NCBI RefSeq assembly: GCF_041197575.1 | Contig: NZ_JBDKXB010000009.1 | Coordinates: 61,741 to 125,740 of the forward strand | Direction of reading: 5' to 3' | Length of the DNA: 64,000 nucleotides | DNA from: Thioalkalicoccus limnaeus | GTDB lineage: Bacteria > Pseudomonadota > Gammaproteobacteria > Chromatiales > Chromatiaceae | In this document: positions 9,895 to 19,532 of the stretch, piece after piece | Layout of the letters: the number at the start of each line of letters is the position of its first letter | Position numbering within the stretch: the first letter of the stretch is position 1 | The notes under the pieces: generated by a model | Database searches by the model: none | What the model saw: the letters and a program-made list of their open reading frames with translations, nothing else | Told to the model about the DNA's origin: nothing | Made by a program: the position numbers and the translations under genes

Positions 9895-10284
9895 ATGAGC
9901 CGTGCCGATCCACACCACCACCTGATCAAGGTCAGCGTCCGCAGTGACTATCTGTCGGAGCAGTCGTTGCCCGCCGCCGATCGTTATGCCTTTGCCTACA
10001 CGGTGACGATCGAGAACCTGGGTCGGCAGGCGGCACGGCTGCTCGATCGGCATTGGGTGATCACCGATGGCCATGGCCGCGTCCAGGAGGTGCGTGGCGA
10101 AGGAGTCGTCGGTGAGCAGCCGCGGATCGCACCCGGCGAGTCCTATCGTTACACCAGTGGGGCCGTCATCGCGACTCCGGTCGGCAGCATGCAGGGCAGC
10201 TACGGGATGATCGCCGACGATGGGACGCGATTCGAGGCACCGATCCCCCCGTTTCTGCTTGGCCATCCGGGTCGATTGCACTGA
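9895..10284 (+). CDS. apaG: ApaG domain protein
   Basis: 129 residues, the normal length for ApaG (E. coli 125). It has the beta-sandwich (DUF525) fold with the conserved stretches YTVTIENLG, LLDRHWVITDGHG and PGESYRYTSGAVI...GSMQGSY. ApaG is associated with ApaH and Ap4A metabolism, but its biochemical role is poorly defined. ATG 9895 follows a GGAG at short distance; the frame is open further upstream, but those residues do not match the family. apaH follows on the same strand after about 220 bp. Confidence 0.93.
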   Translation: MSRADPHHHLIKVSVRSDYLSEQSLPAADRYAFAYTVTIENLGRQAARLLDRHWVITDGHGRVQEVRGEGVVGEQPRIAPGESYRYTSGAVIATPVGSMQGSYGMIADDGTRFEAPIPPFLLGHPGRLH

Positions 10285-10507
10285 CATGGCGGCTGGTGGC
10301 TTGCATTCCGAGTCGCCACCCTCAGGCTCCTGATCGTGGCGTGTTTGGCGAGCTCGTCCGTCGTATCGAACCGATCGACTCGGCGTCGTCCTTTCGGACT
10401 GTCCTCCGACACCGCCGCCATCCGCTGGCCGTAGCCTTGGCCCGGCGGTCGATGGGGTGGACACTGGGCCCACCGAAATCCGCTCGCTTCCAACCCGTTC
10501 AGCTACT

Positions 10508-11350
10508 ATGGCGACCTACGCGATTGGCGATATCCAGGGCTGCTACGACGATTTGAGACGTCTGCTCGACCGGCTCGATTTCGATCCGGCGTGCGACAAG
10601 CTCTGGTGTGCCGGCGATCTGGTGAACCGGGGGCCGGATTCCCTGCGCGTGCTGCGCTTCATCCGCAGTCTCGGCGATCGCGCCATCGTGGTGCTGGGCA
10701 ACCATGATCTGCACCTGCTCGCGCTGGCCGCCGGATGTGCCCGATCGGGTCAGGATGGCGGCAGCCTGACCGAGATCCTGACGGCCCCGGATCGCGACGA
10801 ACTGCTCGATTGGTTGCGCCATCGGCCCTTGATGCATCACTCCCGGCGCAAGGGCTTTGCGATGATCCATGCCGGGTTGCCGCCGCAATGGGATTTGACG
10901 CAGGCGCTGGCTTGCGCGCGGGAGGTCGAGTCGCTGCTGCGCGGGCCGGATCACCGCGCGGGCCTCGCCGCGATGTATGGCGACGAGCCACGGCGCTGGT
11001 CCGACGAGCTCACCGGATTCGAGCGCCTGCGCTTTAGCATCAACTGTTTCACGCGTCTTCGGTATTGCGCGGCCGATGGGACCTTGGCGCTGTCCGAGAA
11101 GGGGCCGGTCGGCACGCAACCGCCGGCCTTGTGGCCCTGGTTCGAGGTCCCTGGCCGCCGGACCCGACACGACCGGATCCTGTGCGGGCATTGGTCGACG
11201 CTCGGCTATCGCGCCGGCGACAACGTCTGGTCGCTCGACACCGGCTGCCTGTGGGGCGGCCACCTGACCGCGGTTCGCGTGCGCCGCAAGCGACCCCTCG
11301 TGCCGGTCCATCTCGATTGCCCCGGACACGTCACCCCGCGCCATCAGTGA
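10508..11350 (+). CDS. apaH: Diadenosine tetraphosphatase, symmetrical
   Basis: 280 residues (E. coli 280). It hydrolyses Ap4A to two ADP. It belongs to the PPP metallophosphatase family: the metal-binding motifs GDIQGCYDDL (residues 7-16), GDLVNRGPDS and GNHDLHLL appear in order, with histidines in HAGLPP and CGHWSTLGY. The start MATYAIGD at 10508 was chosen because the catalytic motif begins immediately after it, as in the family. It follows apaG in the same direction, the common pairing, though here they are separated by an unusually long spacer. Confidence 0.95.
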   Translation: MATYAIGDIQGCYDDLRRLLDRLDFDPACDKLWCAGDLVNRGPDSLRVLRFIRSLGDRAIVVLGNHDLHLLALAAGCARSGQDGGSLTEILTAPDRDELLDWLRHRPLMHHSRRKGFAMIHAGLPPQWDLTQALACAREVESLLRGPDHRAGLAAMYGDEPRRWSDELTGFERLRFSINCFTRLRYCAADGTLALSEKGPVGTQPPALWPWFEVPGRRTRHDRILCGHWSTLGYRAGDNVWSLDTGCLWGGHLTAVRVRRKRPLVPVHLDCPGHVTPRHQ

Positions 11351-11405
11351 CCGGGGTGCCTGTCGCAAGCCTGTCTCGCGATGGCTGCCCTGGCCGGGTG
11401 CGTGG

Positions 11406-13157
11406 TCAGGCCCTGGCGTGCGCGTTGGGCGGGCGGCGCGGGAAGCGTCGTTCCAGTGGGTATGGGAAGACGTCTTCGAGCTGGCGGTCGTGGATCGCTT
11501 GCTGCCGAGCTTGCCACCAGGCCGGGTCGAGCAGATCCCGGTGGAACTCGAGGAAGATCGCGCGAATCTGCGGATCGGTCAGTAGGAAGGTCGCGAATTC
11601 CTCCGGGAAGACATCGTTCGGGCCGGCCGTGTACCAGGGCTCATCGGCGAACTCCATCTCCGGGTAGGGTGGCGGCGGGATCGCGCGGAATCGGCATTCG
11701 GTCAGATAGCAGAGCTCGTCGTAATCGTAGAAGACGACCCGGCCTTGGCGCGTCATACCGAAGTTCTTGAACAGAAAATCGCCGGGGAAGATGTTCGCGG
11801 CCGCCAGTTGCCGAATCGCATCCCCGTATTCGCGGATCGCGTGGCGCAGTTCATCGTCGTCGGCCTCCTGCAGGTAGAGGTTCAAGGGCGATAGCCGACG
11901 TTCGATGTACAGGTGTTTGACGATCAGTTGATCGCCGTCGATCTCGATGCTGCCGGCGCAATCCTCGGTCAGCATCTCGAGCAGATCCGGTGAGAAGCGC
12001 GCGAGCGGGAAGGCGACATGCGAATACTCCCAGGAGTCGGCCATGCGCCCGACGCGATCGTGCAACTGGACCAGCCGATACTTGGCCTTGACGGTGTCGC
12101 GGGTCAGTTCCTTCGGCGGTGGGAAACGGTCCTTGATGACCTTGAACACGAACGGGAACGAAGGCAGCGTGAAGACGTCCATGACCAGGCCGCGGATGCC
12201 CGGCGCGACGACGAACTCATCGCTCGAATACAAGAGGTGTTTCAGGAAGTTGCGATAGAATTCCGCCTTGCCGAACTTTTGCAGGCCGATCGCGGTGTAG
12301 AGCTCGGCCTTGCCCTTGCGCGGCATCAGCGGCAGCAGGAAGTCGACGATCGCCGCCGGGACCTCGGTGTCGACCATGAAATAGGCCCGCGAGAAGCTGA
12401 AGAGATCGGTGATCTCGTCGTCGCCGCTCAGCAGACAATCGACGAACAATCCACCCTCTTCGTCGTTCAGGATCGCGATCGCGAACGGGATCCGGTCAGT
12501 GCCGTTGATCGCCTTGCCGATGATGTAGGCGGCCTTGTTGCGAAAGAACGGCGAAGACAATACCGCGAGCTGGAAGTTCTGGTGGCGCGCCCGCTTCGGC
12601 GGAAAACGCTCGCGGATCGCGCGCAGCAGGTTGCGCCGATCCAGTCGCCGGTTGCGCAACGGCAGTGCGAAGCCGATGTCGGCGAGCGCGCGATCGATGA
12701 CCCGGCTGAAGCCATCCCGTCCCGGGTAGTAGGGACGGAAGATGGGTACCTCGGCCTCGAGGTGTTCGGTCGAGATCAGCGGCCAGATGAAGATGTTGCT
12801 GTTGTTGTAGTAGCGACGGTCGAACAGCCGGCAGAACACGGAATTGTAGAAGGTCTCGGCCAGCTCCGGCTGGTGGTGCTGCGGCAGCAGACGCAAGTAT
12901 TCGATCTTGACTTGGCGCCACAGGTGGTCGTTCGGGTCGCGCAGCCGGAATTCGCGCCGCAGCACCGCGATGGACTCCTGGACGCGACGGTCGTAGAAGT
13001 CGATGCGGGCGCGGGCCGCGGACTGGACACTCGGCCAGTCGGCATCCTCGAACCGCTGCGCGGCGCCGGCGGTGATCTCGCGGAACAGCCGGTAGTGCCG
13101 TTCGAATCCATCGAGGATCGCCTCGGCGATCCCTTTGGCCTCGAGCCATGTCATCAT
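11406..13157 (-). CDS. aceK: Isocitrate dehydrogenase kinase/phosphatase
   Basis: 583 residues (E. coli 578). It phosphorylates and dephosphorylates isocitrate dehydrogenase to divert isocitrate into the glyoxylate shunt. The catalytic region NIFPGDFLFKNFGMTRQG is present, with the Asp and Asn of the active site, and the Mg-binding FYDYDEL follows. The YNSVFCRLFDRRYYNNSNIF block is also characteristic. The start MMTWLEAKG at 13157 fits homologues; an in-frame ATG at 13208 would add 17 residues. Unlike E. coli it is not in an ace operon: isocitrate lyase lies 47 kb away at 60154. Confidence 0.95.
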   Translation of the reverse strand: MMTWLEAKGIAEAILDGFERHYRLFREITAGAAQRFEDADWPSVQSAARARIDFYDRRVQESIAVLRREFRLRDPNDHLWRQVKIEYLRLLPQHHQPELAETFYNSVFCRLFDRRYYNNSNIFIWPLISTEHLEAEVPIFRPYYPGRDGFSRVIDRALADIGFALPLRNRRLDRRNLLRAIRERFPPKRARHQNFQLAVLSSPFFRNKAAYIIGKAINGTDRIPFAIAILNDEEGGLFVDCLLSGDDEITDLFSFSRAYFMVDTEVPAAIVDFLLPLMPRKGKAELYTAIGLQKFGKAEFYRNFLKHLLYSSDEFVVAPGIRGLVMDVFTLPSFPFVFKVIKDRFPPPKELTRDTVKAKYRLVQLHDRVGRMADSWEYSHVAFPLARFSPDLLEMLTEDCAGSIEIDGDQLIVKHLYIERRLSPLNLYLQEADDDELRHAIREYGDAIRQLAAANIFPGDFLFKNFGMTRQGRVVFYDYDELCYLTECRFRAIPPPPYPEMEFADEPWYTAGPNDVFPEEFATFLLTDPQIRAIFLEFHRDLLDPAWWQARQQAIHDRQLEDVFPYPLERRFPRRPPNAHARA

Positions 13158-13259
13158 GTCAATCTCGTCATCGACTGGGCCGGACGCCGTCGCGACCGGT
13201 CGTTGCAATCCTGAACCGGCGCCACGATCTCCCGGGCAACGTCAAGGGAGATCCGCATC

Positions 13260-14033
13260 ATGAGCAGTCCACCCCTCGTCTCGCCCAGCATCGACCCCGA
13301 CGAAGTCGCCTACTTCGAGCGCCTGGCTCATCGTTGGTGGGACACCGAAGGCCCCTTCTGGCCGCTGCACCGGCTCAATGCCTTTCGGGTCGAGTATATC
13401 CGCGAACGGCTGTGCCGCCACTTCGGGCGCGATGTGCGCGGCGAGCGCCCGCTGGCCGGGCTGCGTCTGCTCGATATCGGTTGCGGTGGCGGTATCCTCA
13501 GCGAATCCCTGGCCCGCCTCGGCGCCGATGTCGTCGGCAGCGAGGTCGCCGCGAAGAACGTTCGCATCGCCAGTGTCCACGCCGAGTGGAGCGGTCTGGC
13601 GATCGACTACCGCCTGACCACGGCCGCCGATTTGGCCAAGGCCGGCGAGACCTTCGACGCCGTGCTCAACATGGAGGTCGTCGAACACGTCGACCATCTC
13701 CCGGAGTTCCTGGCCGACTGTGGTCGGCTGGTCCGGCCCGGCGGTGTCATGGTCGTGGCGACCATCAATCGCACGCCCCTTGCCTGGCTGACCGCGATCG
13801 TCGGGGCCGAATACATCCTGCGCTGGCTGCCGAAAGGGACCCACCATTATCGAAAGCTCGTCAAGCCGCGCGAGCTGATCGCCGGACTCGGCGCCGGCTT
13901 CATCGAACGCGATCGCGTGGGTGTCCGCGTGAACCCGCTGAATCGCCGTTTCAGCCATACCCAGCTACTTAGCGTCAACTATATGATGCTGTTCGAGAAA
14001 GTCCCGGAGACCGCGGATATCCTGGCCAGCTGA
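13260..14033 (+). CDS. ubiG: Ubiquinone biosynthesis O-methyltransferase UbiG
   Basis: 257 residues. It carries out both O-methylations in ubiquinone synthesis using S-adenosylmethionine. The SAM-binding motif LLDIGCGGGILSE lies at about residues 70-82, and the acidic NMEVVEHVDH follows. The N-terminal AYFERLAHRWWDTEGPFWPLHRLN is diagnostic of UbiG. GGGAG precedes the ATG by about ten bases. It is divergent from aceK and ends four bases before the zapE stop on the other strand. Confidence 0.95.
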   Translation: MSSPPLVSPSIDPDEVAYFERLAHRWWDTEGPFWPLHRLNAFRVEYIRERLCRHFGRDVRGERPLAGLRLLDIGCGGGILSESLARLGADVVGSEVAAKNVRIASVHAEWSGLAIDYRLTTAADLAKAGETFDAVLNMEVVEHVDHLPEFLADCGRLVRPGGVMVVATINRTPLAWLTAIVGAEYILRWLPKGTHHYRKLVKPRELIAGLGAGFIERDRVGVRVNPLNRRFSHTQLLSVNYMMLFEKVPETADILAS

Positions 14034-14037
14034 ACCC

Positions 14038-15120
14038 TCAAGCTGTCGCGTGGCTGTTGGCCAGATAGGCCGCCGACTGCATCTCGGCAAGGCGACTCAA
14101 CAGGCGTTGCTCGGGGAATCGATCGAGGCCGCCAGCGTAGAGCCGGGCGAGCGGCACCGCGGCCGATAGAATCAGCCTGATCCGTCGGTCGTAGAAGGTG
14201 TCGACCAGGTGCAGGAAGCGCCGCGCCGCGGCCTCGTGGCGCGGGCCCAGCTCCGGGACGCCGGAGACGATCACCGTGTGGAAGACCTCGGCGATCTCGA
14301 TGTAGTCCGCGGTGCCCCGGCCGGTCCCGCAGAGGGTCTCGAAGTCGAACCAGGCCAGGTCTCGCGCAAGTCGTCGAACTGGGATCTCGCGGCCATGCAC
14401 CGACAGGGTCCTTTCGGACGTCTCGTGGCCGCCCGAGAGTTGCCTGAACCAGTTCTCCAGCACGGCCTCGGTGGCGTCGCCGCCGCTCACCAAATAGATG
14501 TCGGTCTGGCTCAGCGCGCGCAGCCGATAGTCGGTATCCCCGCCGAGTTCGATGACCTCTGTGTGACGCTCGAGGAGCGCGATCGCCGGCTCGAAGCGCG
14601 TCCGCTGCAAGCCATCGCGATAGAGCTCGCGCGGTGGTGTATTGGCCGTCGTGACGAGTGTGACGCCGCGGGCGAAGAGCGCGCGCAGCAGGCCGGCGAG
14701 GATCATCGCGTCGGCGATGTCGTTGACGAGAAACTCGTCGAGGCACAAGACCCGCGTCGAGCGCCGCCACTGGTCGGCCACGACCTCCAAGGGGTCCGGC
14801 TGTTTGGGGAGGCGTGCCAGCGCCTCATGGACCTCCCCCATGAAGTGATGGAAGTGCAACCGCCGCGTGTCGGCCACTGGAAGGGCCTCGACGAACCAGT
14901 CCATCAGATAGGTCTTGCCGCGTCCGACGGCTCCCCAGAGGTAGAGACCGGTGACCGGCGTCGCTGGGCTGCTTGGCCAAAACCCGAGCCAACCGGTCCG
15001 CTGGCGTCGAGCCGGTGTCGCGATCAGCCGCGCGTGCAAAGCCCGAAATCGCTCCGCGACCTCGCGCTGTGCGGCGTCGAAAGGGACCAGGCCGGGTGTC
15101 GAGCCCTTCGATCGGGTCAC
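14038..15120 (-). CDS. zapE: Cell division protein ZapE (AFG1-like ATPase)
   Basis: 360 residues. It is a P-loop ATPase linked to Z-ring dynamics. Walker A is GAVGRGKTYLMD and Walker B is RVLCLDEFLVND, with the family's HFHHFMGEVHEAL between them and an arginine-rich second half. The GTG start at 15120 is chosen because a near-perfect AGGAGG lies eight bases upstream. An ATG at 15174 is in frame but would place that ribosome site inside the gene. It stands alone on this strand. Confidence 0.92.
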   Translation of the reverse strand: MTRSKGSTPGLVPFDAAQREVAERFRALHARLIATPARRQRTGWLGFWPSSPATPVTGLYLWGAVGRGKTYLMDWFVEALPVADTRRLHFHHFMGEVHEALARLPKQPDPLEVVADQWRRSTRVLCLDEFLVNDIADAMILAGLLRALFARGVTLVTTANTPPRELYRDGLQRTRFEPAIALLERHTEVIELGGDTDYRLRALSQTDIYLVSGGDATEAVLENWFRQLSGGHETSERTLSVHGREIPVRRLARDLAWFDFETLCGTGRGTADYIEIAEVFHTVIVSGVPELGPRHEAAARRFLHLVDTFYDRRIRLILSAAVPLARLYAGGLDRFPEQRLLSRLAEMQSAAYLANSHATA

Positions 15121-15727
15121 GGTGATAGCCTCCTCGTTTCGGCAGACGGCCACTGTACGGAACTGGCCTTTCATCGTCCATGCCCAGCGGTCAGGTTGGG
15201 ACCGACGCCAATCGGCTCCAAGTCGCGGCCGACCCTCGAAGGGTCCTGGTCGTGTGGCGGTCCGAAACGGCCGAGATTTGACACATTTGGACGCACCTGG
15301 GCCGTTGCCTCGTCGGCCGTTATTCCAACGGATTGAATGACAAGTTATTTCGTGGATGGCCTGGAACCTGCTTCAGTGAAAGGCAACCGGATCGGACGAT
15401 CGACAAAGGCCGAACGGCACGGGCCTCGCCGAGACCCGATGGCCGTCCGTCCGTGACGGGACGATCCTATCAGGGCATGGCCGACCCCTCCGCCGAAGTA
15501 CGCACGGTTCCTCCTCGCGAAAGCGCTTGGCCCCCGTGACCGCTGGGTCACAGGGGCCTTCTTTTTTCTTGGTGCCGACGCCGCGCCTTGCTCTCGGGTG
15601 CGATCGACGCACCGCGCTGACCGAAAAACCCATTTGCGACGGGTATAGAATAGGACTCGTGCCCGGGTTCGGATCCATGTCCGCCTTCCGGGTCGCCAAC
15701 GCCCCCCTGTCTCGGAGACGCGATCCC
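15121..15727. other. Intergenic region zapE-maeB
   Basis: About 600 bp without a convincing protein gene. It holds a strong factor-independent terminator for the plus strand (15529-15568) and, nearer maeB, an A/T-rich stretch with TATAGAAT at 15644-15651 that could be the maeB -10 region. No tRNA fold, tmRNA, RNase P or SRP RNA signature was found. Between roughly 15350 and 15530 are two C-rich segments (CCCCTCC, CCTCCT) of the kind that pair with ribosome binding sites. Confidence 0.5.
15529..15568 (+). terminator. Rho-independent terminator without an upstream gene
   Basis: The arms GGCCCCCGTGACC and GGTCACAGGGGCC form a nearly perfect GC stem with a tiny loop, followed directly by TTCTTTTTTCTT. 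The U-tract is on the plus strand only. The last plus-strand gene upstream is ubiG, 1.5 kb away with antisense zapE in between, so the hairpin probably ends an unannotated short transcript. Confidence 0.75.
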
Positions 15728-17998
15728 ATGCCGGACGACCTATACCAATGTTCCCTCGACTATCACCGTCTCCCGAAACCGGGGAAGCTGGAGATCCGTG
15801 CGACAAAACCGCTCGCGAATCAGCGTGATCTGGCGCTGGCTTACTCCCCGGGTGTCGCCGCGGCCTGCCGCGAGATCGTCAAGGACCCGGGAACGGCCAG
15901 GGATTACACCTTGCGCGGCAATCTGGTCGCCGTGATCACGAATGGGACCGCCGTGCTTGGGCTCGGGCCGATCGGGGCACTGGCCGCGAAGCCGGTCATG
16001 GAGGGCAAGGCGGTCCTGTTCAAGCAGTTCGCGGATATCGACGTCTTCGACATCGAGATCGACGAGCGCGATCCGGAGCGGTTCGTCGAGACGGTCGCGC
16101 GGCTCGAGCCGAGTTTCGGCGCGATCAATCTCGAGGATATCAAGGCGCCGGACTGCTTCATCATCGAGCAGGCGCTGAAGGAGCGCCTCGGGATTCCGGT
16201 GTTGCACGACGATCAGCACGGCACCGCCATCGTCGTCGGCGCAGCCGTGCTCAATGGTCTGCGCGTTGTCGGCAAGGACATCGCGAAGGTTCGGCTGGTG
16301 ACCGCGGGGGCCGGGGCCGCAGCGCTCGCCTGTTTGAACCTGCTGGTCGAGCTCGGGATGGCGCGCGATCAGATCACGGTGACCGACATCGCCGGGGTCG
16401 TCTACGAGGGTCGCAGCGAGGAGATGGATGGTTACAAGGCCCGCTTCGCTCGCGCCACGGATCAGCGCACCCTGGCCGAGGCCCTCGACGGGGCGGACAT
16501 CTTCCTGGGGCTGTCGGCGGGTGGCGTGCTCGCGCCCGAGTGGCTTGAACGGATGGCTCCGCGACCGCTGGTCCTGGCGCTCGCCAATCCGGTCCCGGAG
16601 ATCATGCCGGATCTGGCCAAGGCCGCGCGGCCCGATGCGATCATCGCCACCGGGCGAACCGATTTTCCAAACCAGGTCAACAATGTCCTGTGCTTTCCGT
16701 TCATCTTTCGTGGGGCGCTCGATTGCGGGGCCACGGAGATCAATGGCGCGATGAAGATCGCCTGCGTGCGCGCAATCGCCGAGCTGGCTCAGGCCGAGAC
16801 CTCGGATATCGTGCGATCTGCCTACGGTGGACAGAACCTGCGCTTCGGTCCCGATTACCTGATTCCGAAGCCGTTCGACCCGCGTCTGATGGAATACTTG
16901 GCGCCGGCCGTCGCCCGGGCGGCGATGGAATCCGGCGTCGCGACCCGCCCGATCCCGGATCTGTCGGCCTATCGGCAGAGTCTGCAGAACCGGATCTTCC
17001 GCACCGGCCTGACGATGAAGCCGGTGTTCGATCTGGCTCGGGAGCGGGTGCGGCGCGTGGTCTTTGCCGAGGGCGACAAGCATCGGGTCCTCGAGGCCGC
17101 GCAGCAGGCCGTGATGCAGGGTATCGCGCGGCCGATCCTGATCGGCCGGCCGCGGGTCATCGACGAGCGGATCTCCGAGCTGGGGCTCAAGTTGCGCCCG
17201 GGCATCGACGTGGATGTGTTGGATCCGTCCGACAACCCGCGTTTCGACGAGCATTGCGCGACCTTCTTCGGGAGCGTGAAGCGGCGCGGCTACACCCCGG
17301 CCGAGGCGCGCCAGATGGTCCGTGGCGAGGCCACGGTCCTGGCCGCGACGCTGTTGCGAACCGGCGAGGCCGACGCGATGATCTGCGGCATCGTCGGCCG
17401 CTACCTGCGGCATCTGCGCCATGTCGAGGAGATCATCGGCAAGGCCCCTGGTGTCAAGCGGCTGACCTCGATGAACGCGGTGGTGATGCACACCGGGACC
17501 CTGTTCATCGCCGACACCTATGTCCAGGAGGATCCAAGCGCCGAGGACCTGGCCGAGATCGCGCGATTGTGCGCGCAGCAGGTACGGCGGTTCGGGATCG
17601 AGCCCAAGGTGGCCCTGCTATCGCATTCCAACTTCGGCAGCCACGATACCCCGTCGGCAGCGAAGATGCGCGAGGCCCTGTATCTGTTGCGCGGGTTGGA
17701 GCCGGAGCTCGAGGTCGAAGGCGAGATGCACGCGAACCTGGCGTTCGAGGAGGCCCTGCGCTTGGCCCGTTTCCCGGATTCGCGGCTGACCGGACGGGCC
17801 AACCTGTTGATCATGCCGAATCAGGATGCGGCGAACATCGCCTTCAACCTGTTGCAGGTCCTCGGCGAGGGGACCGTGATCGGACCGATCCTGCTCGGGC
17901 CAGCCAAACCGGTGCATATCGTGACCCCGAGCGCCGGGGTGCGCGCCTTGCTCAACATGACGGCGTTGGCCGCGGTACAGGTCCGCGACGGCGGCTGA
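15728..17998 (+). CDS. maeB: NADP-dependent malic enzyme, MaeB type
   Basis: 756 residues (E. coli 759). It decarboxylates malate to pyruvate. The N-terminal malic domain (about 1-160) carries TNGTAVLGLGPIGALA and GKAVLFKQFADIDVFDI. The NAD(P)-binding domain (about 160-390) carries VTAGAGAAALAC and ATGRTDFPNQVNN. A C-terminal phosphotransacetylase-like domain (about 430-756) is typical of this hybrid class and is thought to be regulatory. ATG 15728 is where family homology begins; the frame is open upstream but not conserved. A possible -10 (TATAGAAT) lies about 80 bp before the start. Confidence 0.95.
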   Translation: MPDDLYQCSLDYHRLPKPGKLEIRATKPLANQRDLALAYSPGVAAACREIVKDPGTARDYTLRGNLVAVITNGTAVLGLGPIGALAAKPVMEGKAVLFKQFADIDVFDIEIDERDPERFVETVARLEPSFGAINLEDIKAPDCFIIEQALKERLGIPVLHDDQHGTAIVVGAAVLNGLRVVGKDIAKVRLVTAGAGAAALACLNLLVELGMARDQITVTDIAGVVYEGRSEEMDGYKARFARATDQRTLAEALDGADIFLGLSAGGVLAPEWLERMAPRPLVLALANPVPEIMPDLAKAARPDAIIATGRTDFPNQVNNVLCFPFIFRGALDCGATEINGAMKIACVRAIAELAQAETSDIVRSAYGGQNLRFGPDYLIPKPFDPRLMEYLAPAVARAAMESGVATRPIPDLSAYRQSLQNRIFRTGLTMKPVFDLARERVRRVVFAEGDKHRVLEAAQQAVMQGIARPILIGRPRVIDERISELGLKLRPGIDVDVLDPSDNPRFDEHCATFFGSVKRRGYTPAEARQMVRGEATVLAATLLRTGEADAMICGIVGRYLRHLRHVEEIIGKAPGVKRLTSMNAVVMHTGTLFIADTYVQEDPSAEDLAEIARLCAQQVRRFGIEPKVALLSHSNFGSHDTPSAAKMREALYLLRGLEPELEVEGEMHANLAFEEALRLARFPDSRLTGRANLLIMPNQDAANIAFNLLQVLGEGTVIGPILLGPAKPVHIVTPSAGVRALLNMTALAAVQVRDGG

Positions 17999-18045
17999 GC
18001 GGCGGCCCGACCCTGGGTTTGCCGTGGGTACCGGGGGGATTCCGT

Positions 18046-18074
18046 GGGGAACCGGCACGGCGGCCGTGTTCCCC
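18046..18074. terminator. Hairpin between convergent maeB and membrane-protein gene
   Basis: GGGGAAC and GTTCCCC pair around an inner ACGG/CCGT stem. There is no clear T-run, so this is only a possible bidirectional stop signal in the 118-bp convergent gap. A second short inverted repeat (CGGTC/GACCG) lies just downstream. Confidence 0.3.
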
Positions 18075-18116
18075 CCCGGGTTCGACGGTCGGCCTAGACC
18101 GACGCGGGTGCTTCGC

Positions 18117-18752
18117 TCAGCGCTTCGCGCGGAACAGGTCGGCGACGGCGGTCAACAACAGACCGAGGAGCGCGGCGCCGATGATGATGGTCTGTTCAGG
18201 ACTCGAAAAGCCCTCGGCTAGGCTGATGTCGATCCGGCTGGTGTCGAGCAGGCCCTGGCTCAGCAGGCCGGCGCCGACCAGATAGAGGCCGAAGAAGAAC
18301 ATCCGCGCGTCGTGGTGCAATCCGGCCAGCAGGCACCCGAGGCCGAGCACGTAGACCAGCAGCCGCCAGGAGCCGTCGACGTCGAGCGCCAGGTGGCCGT
18401 CATGGAGCAACAGCAGGTACAGGACCAGGATCAAGGCGCCCCAATGCAGCAGGGACTTGATCAGATAGCCGAGCCGTCCGCCGACGCCGCGACGGCTGCG
18501 GCTCCAGCCGGCCAGGATCGCGACGACGGCCACGATCCCGACCAACACCTGCCACAGAGGCTGGGTGGCCCCAGCGTCGGTGTTCATGAAGAGCAGGCCG
18601 CCGGCGGCCAGCGCATAGAGGATGGCGAAGGCCACCCATTCCCAGAATCGCCCGCCAAGGCCGCGCGCGGGTGCCGCAGCGGCTGCCGGTTGGGTGGCGG
18701 TCGAGTCGCTGGACCCCGTCGTTTTCATCGTCGATTCACTCGATTCGGACAC
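18117..18752 (-). CDS. Multi-span membrane protein, unknown
   Basis: 211 residues. After a polar, Ser/Thr/Ala-rich N-terminus of about 45 residues come roughly six hydrophobic spans (FAILYALAAGGLLFM, VLVGIVAVVAILAGW, LLHWGALILVLYLLLL, LLVYVLGLGCLLAGL, MFFFGLYLVGAGLL, TIIIGAALLGLLLTAVA). The GTG start at 18752 is chosen because GAGGGGG lies six bases before it; ATG 18728 is an in-frame alternative. No catalytic or transport motif is visible and I do not recognise the family. It is monocistronic and convergent with maeB. Confidence 0.7.
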   Translation of the reverse strand: MSESSESTMKTTGSSDSTATQPAAAAAPARGLGGRFWEWVAFAILYALAAGGLLFMNTDAGATQPLWQVLVGIVAVVAILAGWSRSRRGVGGRLGYLIKSLLHWGALILVLYLLLLHDGHLALDVDGSWRLLVYVLGLGCLLAGLHHDARMFFFGLYLVGAGLLSQGLLDTSRIDISLAEGFSSPEQTIIIGAALLGLLLTAVADLFRAKR

Positions 18753-19532
18753 GAATAACCCCCTCTTTGTTGATGGATAAGGAGCCTTGCTCGGCATACC
18801 GACCTTTGGAACAGGTCCACCTCGTCATGCCAGGACGGGAGAATGATTCGGACGGCCGCTTTCCAGGCACGCCGCTTCGCGGCTCGGCCCAACTCGGTTC
18901 ACAGGCAGCCGGCCGATGCTTCGCGTTGACGCCGCGCTGGGCCAAACAGATGCTTGCCGGGCTGTCAGGGCATTCTCGATCCCGAAGCGTGACGGGGGGT
19001 CGGTGGTCGCGCCCCACACCGAACCAGCCGACGGTACGCGCCCGTATCTTAACCCTGCCTCGCCGCCGGCGCACGGTCGATGGGGATCGGCACCGCGCGC
19101 ATGCGCGGTGCTCGCGACGAGGCCGGCGGCGTTGGTTCCAATCGTTCGCTGTGCTCCGACCCTCGTCGAGAGGGCGAGGCAACATCCGGCGCGTTACCCG
19201 TGGCGCGTCACCCGAAACGCCCTGGGTGCACGGGTCGCTTGCCTCGGCTGTCGTCTTCGGTCGCGCCGATTCCGGGATTTGCTCGCCGATGAGCCTCAGT
19301 CCGTCGGTGGGCCAATCAAAGTCGTTGGCGACTGTTATTACCGGATCTAGGAAGGTTATACTGAGCAACTTGTTTTATGCCAAGGCTAGCTGCAAGGCCC
19401 CCTGAATGGGACTCAGTTCGTCGTAGCTTATGGACACGGACACGGATGATGGCGCGCGCCAGGATCCTGGTAGGTGGCTTCGGTGAAGGCGGCACCGAGG
19501 ACCGGGTCGGGCCTTTCGGGCCGCCGACGTCG
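18753..19532. other. Long non-coding stretch before the outer-membrane barrel gene
   Basis: About 780 bp. Open frames on both strands here are rich in Arg, Pro and Ser without recognisable domains and look like GC-driven shadows. A TATACT at 19357-19362, with a weak CTGTTA 19 bases upstream, is a possible promoter for the downstream barrel gene and would leave a leader of about 165 bases. Nothing else was recognised. Confidence 0.4.

Noticed and set aside
15278..15283. A perfect TTGACA as -35 for a possible small RNA
   Set aside because: No acceptable -10 hexamer lies 16-18 bases downstream.
15600..15685. tRNA-like T-arm sequence GGGTTCGGATCC before maeB
   Set aside because: No matching acceptor, D-arm or anticodon arm at the required distances on either strand.
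18736..19405. Open frames of 210 and 244 codons on both strands upstream of the barrel gene
   Set aside because: Arg/Pro/Ser-rich, without ribosome site or domain, and overlapping each other.
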